A stretch of DNA of 64,000 nucleotides, from the NCBI RefSeq assembly GCF_937128415.1, contig NZ_CAKZMJ010000033.1, forward strand, positions 16,561 to 80,560. The letters run 5' to 3'. Source of the stretch: an uncultured Caldilinea sp. (GTDB taxonomy: Bacteria; Chloroflexota; Anaerolineae; Caldilineales; Caldilineaceae). Shown here in pieces: positions 14,783 to 38,633 of the stretch. The notes beneath the pieces were generated by a model. That model was not told where the DNA came from. It saw nothing but the letters and a program-made list of their open reading frames with translations, and did no database searches. The translations under genes and the position numbers were made by a program. Position 1 is the stretch's first letter, and every line of letters begins with the position of its first letter.

Positions 14783-16096
14783 ATGGCCGCAGATTCAAAA
14801 ATTTCCCGTCGTGATTTTTTGCGCTTGGCCGGCATGACGGCAGCCAGTGCAACGGTGTTGGCTGCCTGCGCGCCGGTGATCCAGCCTTCAGCAGTCGGTC
14901 CCGCCCCCCAAGAGTCGCCCGAGGTCTCGCTTCCGAAGGCCCCGGTGGAAATTGTCTATGCATTTCATGATCCAGCTGATTTCCGCAAGGAGGCCGTCGA
15001 GCTATTTAGCGAGCGTTTCCCTGACATCCGGATCACTTTGCAGCAGATTCCAGATGAGTTTCCCACTAAAATTTTCACGATGGCCGCTGCTGGCACATTG
15101 CCCGATGTTGTACGCGTTTGGGAGCCAATGGTGTTAGACTTCGGTCGAGCCAACCAGGTGATTGACTTGCAGCCTTTCATCGATGCTCAGCCTGACTTCA
15201 ATGCTGAAGATTTCCTCGAAAATTTCTACGATTTTCCGGTCATCGCCGGAAAGCGATATGGCATCGCCGACGGCTGGAACGGCCATGTGGCATACTACAA
15301 CAAGGACCTTTTCGATCAGGCCGGCGTCTCTTATCCTTCGGAAGAATGGGACTGGGATGATTATGTCGCCATTGCCCGCCAGATCTCCAGACCTGAAGAA
15401 AGGATCTGGGGCGACATCGGCCTGTATATCGGTTGGCTACACTGGAGTCACAAACTGGTCTGGCAGAACGGCGGACGCATCTATAACGATGACTACACCG
15501 AATGTTTGATGGGCAGCCCTGAGGCCATCGAGGCTCTGCAGTATTGGGCCGATCTTCAACAAGAAGCGGTGATTATGCCATCTCCAGCTCAGGCCGAGGG
15601 TTTGGGAAATCTGTTCCAGGCAGGTCGCGCCGCCATGCAACGGGTAGGCACCTGGGAAATCGGAGCGCTCGCTGAGAGTGAATTCGCCTGGGATCTGCTT
15701 CCAGAGCCTAAGCGCAAAGAACGACGCACCCTGCTTCACACTGCTTTCAACGTGATCCCAACAACGACAAGGGATAAGGAGTCCGCATGGAAGTGGTTAA
15801 ACTTTATTGTTGGACCGGAAGGCCAGTACCTGTATGTAAAGAAAAACGCTACGCCAGGAACGCGCCGTTCGGTCAATGAGAAGATGCCATGGGCGAGAGA
15901 GGGGCTCGACGTTCGTTGGGAAGTGGTGCCTCAGGCTGGAGAGTACGGCATATTAGTGCCTGCACCACCCAATGTAGGCGAGGTGGAGAAGATCCTGGGC
16001 GACGCTGTCCAGGCTATCTTTCTGGGCAGAGCCAAAGCTGCCGACATCCTTCCTGAAGCTGCAGCCAAGGCAACAGAGGCGCTCAGGCAAGCCTAG
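14783..16096 (+). CDS. Sugar ABC transporter substrate-binding lipoprotein
   Basis: Extracellular binding protein of the family-1 type (437 residues). The N-terminus SRRDFLRLAGMTAASAT is a twin-arginine signal and ends in the lipobox LAAC, so it should be exported folded and lipid-anchored. The mature fold shows EIVYAFHDPADFRKEAVELF, PDVVRVWEPMVLDFG, GIADGWNGHVAYYNKDLFDQAG and KEWDWDDYV-like segments common to oligosaccharide binders. The frame is open 34 codons upstream, but the ATG at 14783 has AGGAGGAAG 4-12 nt before it. It is first in the operon. A strong hairpin after the stop may keep its mRNA more abundant than that of the permeases. Confidence 0.93.
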   Translation: MAADSKISRRDFLRLAGMTAASATVLAACAPVIQPSAVGPAPQESPEVSLPKAPVEIVYAFHDPADFRKEAVELFSERFPDIRITLQQIPDEFPTKIFTMAAAGTLPDVVRVWEPMVLDFGRANQVIDLQPFIDAQPDFNAEDFLENFYDFPVIAGKRYGIADGWNGHVAYYNKDLFDQAGVSYPSEEWDWDDYVAIARQISRPEERIWGDIGLYIGWLHWSHKLVWQNGGRIYNDDYTECLMGSPEAIEALQYWADLQQEAVIMPSPAQAEGLGNLFQAGRAAMQRVGTWEIGALAESEFAWDLLPEPKRKERRTLLHTAFNVIPTTTRDKESAWKWLNFIVGPEGQYLYVKKNATPGTRRSVNEKMPWAREGLDVRWEVVPQAGEYGILVPAPPNVGEVEKILGDAVQAIFLGRAKAADILPEAAAKATEALRQA

Positions 16097-16107
16097 CATG
16101 TTTTTTT

Positions 16108-16148
16108 TCGCTCCTGCCCTTTCTTCCACAGAAGGGGGGCAGGAGCGA
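16108..16148 (+). other. Intercistronic hairpin between binding protein and permease genes
   Basis: TCGCTCCTGCCC (16108-16119) pairs perfectly with GGGCAGGAGCGA (16137-16148) around 17 nt. No T-run follows on the plus strand, so read-through is expected. Such structures between a binding-protein gene and its permeases usually protect the upstream mRNA from 3' decay. Confidence 0.7.
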
Positions 16149-16165
16149 TTTCAGGAAAAAGCGGC

Positions 16166-17080
16166 ATGGAGCGCAAACGTTTCTATACAAAACGGCGGCT
16201 GAGACAGACGATTGAAGGCTATCTATTCATTTCGCCCTGGATCATTGGTTTTGTTTTGTTCACAGCCGGCCCGATCGTAGCATCTTTTGTGCTTAGTTTT
16301 TTTAGCTGGAGCCTGATCCGCCCCCCACGACTGGTTTGGTTCGATAACTACGTTGTAATGTTCACGAGAGATCCGCTCTTCTGGCAATCGCTGCGGGTCA
16401 CGATGGTGTATGTGGTGGTTGCAGTTCCCCTACAACTGCTCTTTGCCCTTTTCCTGGCCATCCTTCTCAACCAGAAGGTGCGTCTAATTCCCTTTTTTCG
16501 CACTTTATTTTATCTGCCATCTCAGGTGAGCTCGGTGGCGATGGCCGTGATTTTCCTATGGATCTACCATCCAGAGCTGGGCTTAGTCAACGATCTCTTG
16601 CGATTGATAGGCGTCCAGGGTCCAGCATGGCTGATCTCCCCACAGTGGGCGCTCCCAGCACTGATCGGGATGAGTCTGTGGACGGTCGGGGGCTCTATGA
16701 TCATCCTGTTAGCCGGATTGCAAGATATTCCGCAACATCTCTACGAAGCCGCAGCGTTGGATGGCGCAGGCGAACTGGCTAAGTTTCGTTATGTGACGCT
16801 GCCCATGCTCTCGCCCGTAATCTTTTTTATCCTCGTACTCGGCATCATCGCAGGATTTCAATACTTCGCACAAGCCTACGTAATGACCAGAGGGGGACCG
16901 CTCAATGCAACGTTGTTTTATGCCCTATACCTTTATCTGAATGCATTCAATTTCTTGAAAATGGGCTATGCTGCAGCACTGGCCTGGATTCTATTGCTCA
17001 TCATTATGGCCGTAACGATCCTGCAACTGCGTCTGGCTCGTTACTGGGTCTACTATGAATTCGAGGAAACGCGGCGATGA
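16166..17080 (+). CDS. Sugar ABC transporter permease, MalF-like
   Basis: Inner-membrane permease of 304 residues with six predicted helices. The ATPase-coupling EAA loop reads YEAAALDGAGELAKFRYVTLPMLSP (about 195-220). The N-terminus RQTIEGYLFISPWIIGFVLF is typical for the UgpA/MalF group. AGGAAAAAG precedes the ATG. It works with the next gene as a heterodimer. No ATP-binding subunit is encoded nearby, so a shared MsmX/UgpC-type ATPase elsewhere is expected. Confidence 0.93.
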   Translation: MERKRFYTKRRLRQTIEGYLFISPWIIGFVLFTAGPIVASFVLSFFSWSLIRPPRLVWFDNYVVMFTRDPLFWQSLRVTMVYVVVAVPLQLLFALFLAILLNQKVRLIPFFRTLFYLPSQVSSVAMAVIFLWIYHPELGLVNDLLRLIGVQGPAWLISPQWALPALIGMSLWTVGGSMIILLAGLQDIPQHLYEAAALDGAGELAKFRYVTLPMLSPVIFFILVLGIIAGFQYFAQAYVMTRGGPLNATLFYALYLYLNAFNFLKMGYAAALAWILLLIIMAVTILQLRLARYWVYYEFEETRR

Positions 17081-18015
17081 GCGACAAAAGCAATAGCTAT
17101 CTCAAGAACATGCTTGGGGATGGGATGGCAACGCACCCTCGAATAGAACAAGGTGTGCAATTTCTTTCGAGCAGCAAGCGCCGCCGAGAATTTCTCAAGC
17201 GGACGGTCAGTTATTTTTTGTTGAGCTCGTTAGGTCTGCTCATGAGCCTGCCTTTTCTCTGGATGCTTTCCACTGCGCTCAAGCCCGATGCGCTGGTCTT
17301 TAGCATCCCTCCAGAGTGGTTTCCACGTCCCTGGGTTTGGCGCAACTTCATCGATTCTTTGACGCTGTTAGGACATCCGGTTCATCTTTATGTCTTTAAC
17401 ACCGTATTAATCGCTGTGCTGGGCGTCCTTGGGGTTGCTTTATCCAGTTCGTTGGTGGCTTTCGGTTTCGCTCGTCTGGATTTCCCAGGTCGAAACCTGC
17501 TTTTTTTACTGGTGCTCAGCACCATGATGTTGCCCCGCATCGTCACCATCGTTCCTCAGTTCATTTTGTTCCAGAAAATTGGCTGGTTAGACACCTTTAA
17601 GCCCCTGATCGTGCCATACTGGTTTGGCGCCCCTTTTCATATCTTTCTACTACGCCAATTCTTTCTTTCCATCCCGAAGGAGTTGGATGACGCAGCACGG
17701 GTAGACGGAGCGTCGAGTTTTCAGATTTACTGGCGCATCGTCTTGCCGCTTTCCAGGCCAGCCCTGGCTACCGTGGCGATTTTTGCATTCACCTATCACT
17801 GGAACGATCTTCTTGAACCGTTAATTTTTCTTTCCTCACAGCACAACTGGACGCTGGCCCTCTTCCTTGCAAGTTTCCAAGGCTACATGCAGCAGCCGCG
17901 TTGGAATCTTTTGATGGCGGCATCCACCATCCTGACGCTGCCGGTGTTGGTTCTTTTCTTCTTTGCGCAACGACTGTTTATCGGCGGGATCACGGTGACA
18001 GGCATTAAGGGTTGA
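17077..18015 (+). CDS. Sugar ABC transporter permease, MalG-like
   Basis: Second permease of the pair (312 residues). The EAA-type loop is in ELDDAARVDGASSFQIYWRIVLPLSRPALA (about 205-232), and the C-terminus ends GGITVTGIKG, characteristic of MalG/UgpE proteins. It overlaps the first permease by four bases (ATGA), so they are translationally coupled. A hydrophilic stretch of about 45 residues precedes the first helix, longer than usual; internal ATGs at 17107 or 17125 could be the true start. The AOR-family gene converges on it only 35 nt further on. Confidence 0.92.
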   Translation: MSDKSNSYLKNMLGDGMATHPRIEQGVQFLSSSKRRREFLKRTVSYFLLSSLGLLMSLPFLWMLSTALKPDALVFSIPPEWFPRPWVWRNFIDSLTLLGHPVHLYVFNTVLIAVLGVLGVALSSSLVAFGFARLDFPGRNLLFLLVLSTMMLPRIVTIVPQFILFQKIGWLDTFKPLIVPYWFGAPFHIFLLRQFFLSIPKELDDAARVDGASSFQIYWRIVLPLSRPALATVAIFAFTYHWNDLLEPLIFLSSQHNWTLALFLASFQGYMQQPRWNLLMAASTILTLPVLVLFFFAQRLFIGGITVTGIKG

Positions 18016-18050
18016 AACAATGCCAAGATTCTGTGGTCTAGTAAAGCTCC

Positions 18051-19946
18051 CTACTTCACCACCCAACCGATCCCCAGCTCCTCCAGCCGTTCCACGGTCG
18101 GGTTGCCGGTGGCGACGTCCCAGCCCGCCATCCGATAGTAGAGGTCCTTAGCGCGCTCGATCTCCTCTTCGGTCACGCGCAGGCCATCGCTGACGCCGCC
18201 CCTCAGCGGCTGATGCAGCCGCGGCGGCAGCCGGTCGTGTTCGCGCGCGAAGCCCTCGCGCATGTTGAAGACCTTCATCAGGTTGACCCGCCGCGCGCCG
18301 ACCGTCATCAGCTCGGGCAGCGTCGTATCCCAGCCGGTGACGGCGTTGACCACCTGCGCCACGGTGGAAGGGCCGTAGAGCTGCCACGTCGCGCCCCAAT
18401 CGAACTGGCAGAGGTTGAGCACGTCCATCAGGCTCGTCCAATATTGGGTGATCAACGTGAACTCCACCTTCTCCTCGCCGAGGTCGGTGGCGGGAACAGG
18501 GCGAGTCAGCCCCAGCTCGGCCAGCCAGCCCAGGCTGCGCTCGCCTGCGTTCTCCTCGTAGGAGGTGTCGTGCTCGCTCGACTGATGGTCGGCGCCAAAG
18601 GGATTGACGGCGTAGATCAGCCCCATGCTGCGCTTGACCTGCGGCATATGCGCCGGCGCTTCGCTGCCCTTCACCGTGATCAGCCGCGCCTGCGCCGCCG
18701 GCCCGATCTGTGCAGCCGCGCGCGCCGAACCTTCGGCCAGCAGCGCGCCCAGCCGCCCGCGGCGGAAGGCCATCGCCTCCAGCGCGGCGAGCATGGCGTC
18801 GGCGTCGCCCCAGCGCAGCGCCAGTCCGTCGGTGTGCTCGTCGGTCAAGATGCCGTCTTCATAGCACTCGATCGCCCAGGCGATGGTGGCGCCGGCGCCG
18901 ATCGTGTCCAGGCCATAGTCGTTGCAGAGCGCGTTGGCTTTGGCGACGGCGGCGAGGTCGCGAATCTCGCAATAGGAGCCGAAGGTGGCGATCGTCTCAT
19001 ACTCGGGGCCGCCCAACTCCCGGCGCACCTGATATTTGCCGTTGGTCTCGACCTCGCGCTTGCAGCGCACCACGCAGGCGTAGCAGGTGTCGCGATCGAC
19101 CAGAATGGTCTCGGCCATGCGCTCGCCGGAGATCTCCTCGGCGTAGGCAAAGGTTCCGCTCTGGTAGTTGCGCGTCGGCAGGCCGCCGGCGAACTCCTGG
19201 CTGAGCACCACGCCCGCCGTGCCGAGCTCGCCGAGCTCCTGCATGCCCCGGTTGGTTTTGAACTCGGATGCGCCCAACGCCGCCACTGCTTTGACGCCTT
19301 TCGGATCGGCAAAGGCTGGCCGCAACGAACCGCGCACGGCGACGGCCTTAAGGTTCTTGGAGCCCATCACGGCGCCTAGGCCGGTGCGTCCACAGGCGCG
19401 GTTACGCATGTTCATGATGGCGGCGACGCGCACCAGATTCTCGCCCGCAGGCCCACAGCACGCCACTTCGATCTTGGGGTCGTCCAGCTCGGCGCGGATG
19501 CGCGTCTCGGTCTCCCAGGCGCCCAGTCCCCACAGGTGCGACGCATCGCGCAGCTCGGCCTCTCCGTTTTTGATCCACAGATAGACCGGCCTTTCGGCCT
19601 TGCCGAGGAACACGACGCCGTCGAAACCGGCGTTTTTCATCTCCGCCGGGAAGAAGCCGCCCGCCTGCGAGTCGCCGATGGCGCCGGTGAGCGGCGATTT
19701 GGCGTTGGCGGTCATGCGGCTCTGACCGGAAAAGGGCGCGCCGGTGAGCACGCTCAACATCAGCGTCAACACGTTGTCGGGGCCGAGTGGATCGGCCCCG
19801 ACCGGCATGTGCTTGAGAATGTAATACAGGCCGAAGTTCGACCCGCCCATGTAGGTGCGATACCACGCCTCGTCGTGTGCATCCACGCGAAGCCGGCCGC
19901 TGCTCAGATCGACGACGAGGATTTTACCGTGATAGCCGTAGGGCAT
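18051..19946 (-). CDS. Aldehyde:ferredoxin oxidoreductase family protein
   Basis: Tungsten- or molybdenum-bispterin oxidoreductase of the AOR family (631 residues). The N-terminal domain shows GYHGKILVVDLSSGR, YMGGSNFGLYYI and GQSRMTANAKSPLTG. The [4Fe-4S] ligands are the CYACVVRC cluster (about 286-293) plus a distal Cys in LNLCQFD (about 511), the usual CxxCxxxC...C arrangement. The pterin-contact segment is NMRNRACGRTGLGAVMGSK. It would oxidise an aldehyde with ferredoxin as acceptor in the cytoplasm. The frame also allows a TTG at 19958, but its ribosome-binding site would be too close, so the ATG at 19946 is chosen. It follows the ABC-2 permease by 24 nt. Confidence 0.92.
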   Translation of the reverse strand: MPYGYHGKILVVDLSSGRLRVDAHDEAWYRTYMGGSNFGLYYILKHMPVGADPLGPDNVLTLMLSVLTGAPFSGQSRMTANAKSPLTGAIGDSQAGGFFPAEMKNAGFDGVVFLGKAERPVYLWIKNGEAELRDASHLWGLGAWETETRIRAELDDPKIEVACCGPAGENLVRVAAIMNMRNRACGRTGLGAVMGSKNLKAVAVRGSLRPAFADPKGVKAVAALGASEFKTNRGMQELGELGTAGVVLSQEFAGGLPTRNYQSGTFAYAEEISGERMAETILVDRDTCYACVVRCKREVETNGKYQVRRELGGPEYETIATFGSYCEIRDLAAVAKANALCNDYGLDTIGAGATIAWAIECYEDGILTDEHTDGLALRWGDADAMLAALEAMAFRRGRLGALLAEGSARAAAQIGPAAQARLITVKGSEAPAHMPQVKRSMGLIYAVNPFGADHQSSEHDTSYEENAGERSLGWLAELGLTRPVPATDLGEEKVEFTLITQYWTSLMDVLNLCQFDWGATWQLYGPSTVAQVVNAVTGWDTTLPELMTVGARRVNLMKVFNMREGFAREHDRLPPRLHQPLRGGVSDGLRVTEEEIERAKDLYYRMAGWDVATGNPTVERLEELGIGWVVK

Positions 19947-19970
19947 GAGCGTCTTCAAACCTTTCTGCGC

Positions 19971-21975
<2,005 letters not shown>

Positions 21976-21978
21976 GTA

Positions 21979-23169
<1,191 letters not shown>

Positions 23170-23220
23170 ATGCGTCTCTTACCTCCTTGTTGCTCCAAGT
23201 AAATGATGGTTTTTGGATTG

Positions 23221-23247
23221 ATTATGATAAAGAATTCTTGACTTCAC

Positions 23248-23249
<2 letters not shown>
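23221..23249 (-). promoter_or_regulatory. Promoter of the NEW3-ABC-AOR operon
   Basis: On the minus strand TTGTGA (23249-23244) and CATAAT (23226-23221) lie 17 bp apart. The start site would be near 23214, leaving a leader of about 45 nt before the NEW3 gene. Confidence 0.55.
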
Positions 23250-24216
<967 letters not shown>

Positions 24217-24346
24217 ACCCGCACCGATCCCGCCTCAACTTTCTCGAAAGGTCAGATCGTGAGTAGAATGCCCTGAAGCGCAGCCCGTTGAGTGGGTCGC
24301 TCGCCGAGGAGGCGCGTTGCAGATAGGTCGAACGTGGAGTCAATGA

Positions 24347-24712
<366 letters not shown>

Positions 24713-25087
24713 GCAATGACACACAGCGCCGCGACTTTTCCGACGGTCACTCTTGCGTCGGGGGCGAGCGACGCTGTCCAGCAGCATCGCTCGCGGCGAT
24801 TTTGCCGACGTGCGCAGCGATCCACTTCGGTTGATAGCGCTGCATTAGGAGCTTGTGGTTCGCCGAGACCGTGCGGCGGGGAGCCGCACCTACGGTGAAA
24901 TCCGACGCATCTGCGTAGGCGCAGGGCGTAGCTGCGCTTCCTCGCATCCTCCAGGCCCTGCGTTCCACCGAGAACGTGCGGCTGGGAGCCGCACTTACCG
25001 TCACCGTCGATTATTTGCTCAATCCACTCTCGCGATGGCCGGGTTTTATTGCGCAACCTCAACCTGTTTTTTTGAGCGGAACGGGCG
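24713..25087. repeat. 375-nt convergent spacer filled with hairpin repeats
   Basis: No gene is seen. GCGAGCGACGCTG (24764-24776) pairs with CAGCATCGCTCGC (24782-24794) with one mismatch, then GGCGATTTT; this may terminate the DMT gene. Two copies of a roughly 40-bp element follow, each centred on GTGCGGC..GGAGCCGCAC (24871-24889 and 24976-24994) and flanked by CCGAGA before and TAC..T after. A GCGTAGG/GGGCGTAGC segment lies between them. Confidence 0.75.
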
Positions 25088-26908
<1,821 letters not shown>

Positions 26909-27013
26909 TCACGCCTCCTACAAGCTTTCATGTCGTTATTGTAACAGACGCACTGCTGCAGCGCCAGTGATCCGCGATACGGTTGCGTCAAATTGAAAAT
27001 GTAGCCTAAACCA

Positions 27014-27043
27014 TTGCCCGACGCCCCTGATTCAGGGTATAAT
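27014..27043 (+). promoter_or_regulatory. rlmN promoter predicting a leaderless mRNA
   Basis: TTGCCC (27014-27019) and a perfect TATAAT (27038-27043) are separated by 18 bp. Only 8 nt separate the -10 box from the ATG at 27052, and no Shine-Dalgarno sequence precedes it. Confidence 0.65.
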
Positions 27044-27051
27044 TTCTCACG

Positions 27052-28209
<1,158 letters not shown>

Positions 28210-28247
28210 GATTCAACCCCAAAACAGAATGCAATCGCACGCGATCA

Positions 28248-28279
28248 AAATAAAAAGCCCAGGCGCATGACGCCTGGGC
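28248..28279 (-). terminator. Intrinsic terminator of rpmB
   Basis: GCCCAGGCG (28257-28265) and CGCCTGGGC (28271-28279) form a perfect 9-bp stem with a 5-nt loop. On the minus strand TTTTTATTTT follows. It lies about 25 nt past the rpmB stop and also faces the end of rlmN. Confidence 0.9.
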
Positions 28280-28305
28280 AAATGGCAAAAACACGCAAGA
28301 CAGCT

Positions 28306-28486
<181 letters not shown>

Positions 28487-28568
28487 GTCGCTATCCTCCA
28501 AGCATTCAAGAAACCCTGGCCAACATTCTCGTCGTGGTCCCAGGGCGTGATTTCTGCACAACATTTCA

Positions 28569-28597
28569 AATGTAGCATGGCGGCTCTGTTCTGTCAA
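28569..28597 (-). promoter_or_regulatory. rpmB promoter
   Basis: On the minus strand TTGACA (28597-28592) and TACATT (28574-28569) are 17 bp apart. The start site near 28562 gives a leader of about 76 nt in which CCCTGG and CCAGGG can pair (about 28513-28546), a possible site for control of L28 synthesis. Confidence 0.75.
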
Positions 28598-28773
28598 AAA
28601 GGACGAACGCTGATTGACTTTCAGTCTGCCTTCCATGAAAATTTGAATCCTTTGCACGATTGTGGTGTTTATACAAAGTAGAAAATCGCAACCATCGACA
28701 AAAGCGAAAAAAAATTAAAGAGCAACGCAAAAGAATCGAGACGACAAAAAAAAGGAATTGAAAAAGAATTGTC

Positions 28774-30558
<1,785 letters not shown>

Positions 30559-30565
30559 ACGAACG

Positions 30566-31436
<871 letters not shown>

Positions 31437-31475
31437 AAGAGGATGCACTGAGAAGGGGCGCACTGAGGGGACGTT

Positions 31476-34091
<2,616 letters not shown>

Positions 34092-34152
34092 AAATACAGT
34101 CAACTGAAACCACAAATCCACGAAAATTTTAGCCTGAGCAAAGGAGTGATCG

Positions 34153-34620
34153 ATGGAAGAACAAAAACGCCCTCTGATTGCCGTACTTGGGCCGATCCTC
34201 GGCGTCCTCCTCTTCGCCTACGCCTTCTGGGCCGCTGCGAATTATCTGCAGGCAGGCCAACAGGCGCTGAAAGAGGCGGCCGCCGCTGCAGCCGCTGAAG
34301 CTCCGGCGCAAGAAACGGTCAACGCCGGGGAGACGGCGCCGGCGGAGTCCGCCCAAAACGCTGCAGAAACGCCTCAGGCCCCCGCAGAGTCGACCGACGT
34401 CGCAGCCGAAAACGCCACTGCAACCGGGTCGGCGACCGGAGAGGCAACGGCAACCGAAACGCCCGCCACCGAGGCAGCAGGGCAACAGGAGGGGGCGGGG
34501 ACCTCGCCGGCCGCAGAGACCAATGCCGTCGCCCCAAGCGAAGGCGAGGCGACGGATGTTGCGATCGACGCGACGCCGGTGATCACGCCCACCGAAACGA
34601 TCACGCCGACGACCAACTAA
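34153..34620 (+). CDS. Small membrane-anchored low-complexity protein
   Basis: A 155-residue protein with one N-terminal helix (LIAVLGPILGVLLFAYAFWAAANYL, about 8-32) after a short charged start (MEEQKR). The rest is about 120 residues of Ala-, Thr-, Glu- and Pro-rich low complexity with no fold signal (ATGSATGEATATETPATEAA). It probably has a disordered tail outside the membrane, as in wall-associated linker proteins. AAAGGAGTGATCG precedes the ATG. Its function is unknown. It lies between recG and a DUF1643 gene on the same strand. Confidence 0.75.
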   Translation: MEEQKRPLIAVLGPILGVLLFAYAFWAAANYLQAGQQALKEAAAAAAAEAPAQETVNAGETAPAESAQNAAETPQAPAESTDVAAENATATGSATGEATATETPATEAAGQQEGAGTSPAAETNAVAPSEGEATDVAIDATPVITPTETITPTTN

Positions 34621-34625
34621 ACGAA

Positions 34626-35213
34626 ATGGCTGCGCGTCGCGCCTTTTCAGAAAACCTCGACCCACCCAGGACAGACGCCCGCCGCGTGCTGACGTGTCAA
34701 CCGGCTGCGCCGGTTGTCCATCGTTACCTCTTGCATGTGGCGCTGGGCGAGCTCAACCGCCCGGCTCGCACGCTCACGGTGATTCAGAAAAACCCTTCCC
34801 TCGCCGACGCCGAACGCCGCGATCCGACCGTTGGCAAGGTCGAGGCGTGGGCGCGCCGCAACGCCTTTGATCAGGTGATTTACGTCAACTTATTTGCGTT
34901 GCGCAGCCCTTACCCGGCGAGGATCAATCAGGTTGAACCTTGCGAAGCGGTCGGCGTTGGCAACGACGCTGCCATCCTGCACGCGTGCGGCCAGGCCGAA
35001 GTCATCGTGGCGGCGTGGGGCGATCCTAACGGCATTGAGCCTGCACGGTATCGCCAGCGCATCGAAGAGGTGCTGACGCTGATAAGGCTGGGAGGTTATT
35101 CACTCCATCGGGTGGGAGCGCTGACAAAAGCAGGATATCCTCGCCACGGCCTCCACTGGAACGGCGATGCAGCGCTGTCGCTGTGGAAGCAGAAAATCGC
35201 CGCAGCGCAGTAG
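34626..35213 (+). CDS. DUF1643-domain protein
   Basis: A 195-residue protein matching the DUF1643 pattern: HRYLLHVALGEL, TVIQKNPSLADAERRDPTVGKVEAWAR (members usually have MLNPSTAD..DPT), VIYVNLFALRSPYP, GNDAAILHACGQAEVIVAAWGD, and a C-terminal VGALTKAGYPRHGLHW (family LTKxGxPRHPLY). The family role is unknown; it is often found in accessory regions. It starts 5 nt after the preceding stop. A palindromic tandem repeat array begins at its stop codon. Confidence 0.85.
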   Translation: MAARRAFSENLDPPRTDARRVLTCQPAAPVVHRYLLHVALGELNRPARTLTVIQKNPSLADAERRDPTVGKVEAWARRNAFDQVIYVNLFALRSPYPARINQVEPCEAVGVGNDAAILHACGQAEVIVAAWGDPNGIEPARYRQRIEEVLTLIRLGGYSLHRVGALTKAGYPRHGLHWNGDAALSLWKQKIAAAQ

Positions 35214-35500
35214 GCCCTCACCCCCCACCCCCTCTCCCAAGGCTGGGAGAGGGGGCAGGATTCACCGTAGCTGCGGCTCGCAGCCGCAGGCCCTCGACAG
35301 ACCCAGAAGCCGGGGGGAAGGCCCTCACCCCCTGCCCCCTCTCCCAAGGCTGGGAGAGGGGGCAGGATTCACCGTAGCTGCGGCTCGCAGCCGCAGACCC
35401 TCGACAGACCCAGAAGCCGGGGGAATGCCCTCACCCCCCACCCCCTCTCCCAAGGCTGGGAGAGGGTGGAGAAGGGAGCGCCGTCGCTGCGGCTCGTCAC
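35214..35500. repeat. Tandem array of a 107-nt palindrome-bearing repeat, 2.7 copies
   Basis: Units begin GCCCTCACCCCC at 35214, 35321 and 35427 (periods 107 and 106 nt; the last is truncated). Each full unit holds two palindromes: CCCTCTCCCA-AGGC-TGGGAGAGGG and CTGCGGCTCGCAGCCGCAG. A link ending GACAGACCCAGAAGCC joins the units, and copies differ by only a few bases. The array fills the convergent gap between the DUF1643 gene and the alcohol dehydrogenase gene. There are no unique spacers, so it is not a CRISPR. Confidence 0.92.
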
Positions 35501-35503
35501 GTC

Positions 35504-36667
<1,164 letters not shown>

Positions 36668-36712
36668 AGTCTTTTCCTGATTTCCGGGAATGTGATTGCC
36701 CCACGAAATACG

Positions 36713-37102
<390 letters not shown>

Positions 37103-37106
37103 CGAT

Positions 37107-37140
37107 TGATCCTCCATGTCATGTGATCCTCCGTGTCATG
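37107..37140 (-). repeat. 17-nt tandem duplication carrying the SCP2 ribosome binding site
   Basis: TGATCCTCCATGTCATG is followed directly by TGATCCTCCGTGTCATG on the plus strand, differing in one base. On the mRNA this gives two GGAGGATCA segments. Only the proximal one is correctly spaced for the SCP2 start; the distal one would serve an out-of-place ATG. Confidence 0.6.
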
Positions 37141-37231
37141 ATGAAAAGGCTGATGGAAATCATTGTGGGTGGACGAAGTGTTGATAATGTTGCCATTCTG
37201 TCACAGATGCGTCGGCTTTGCATCTTTTCGT

Positions 37232-38605
<1,374 letters not shown>

Positions 38606-38633
38606 GATCCGCCTGTCTTTCTTCGTCTCTCCT

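Noticed and set aside
35214..35500. Regular repeats as a possible CRISPR array
   Set aside because: The repeats are about 107 nt long and follow each other with no unique spacers, and no cas gene is near.
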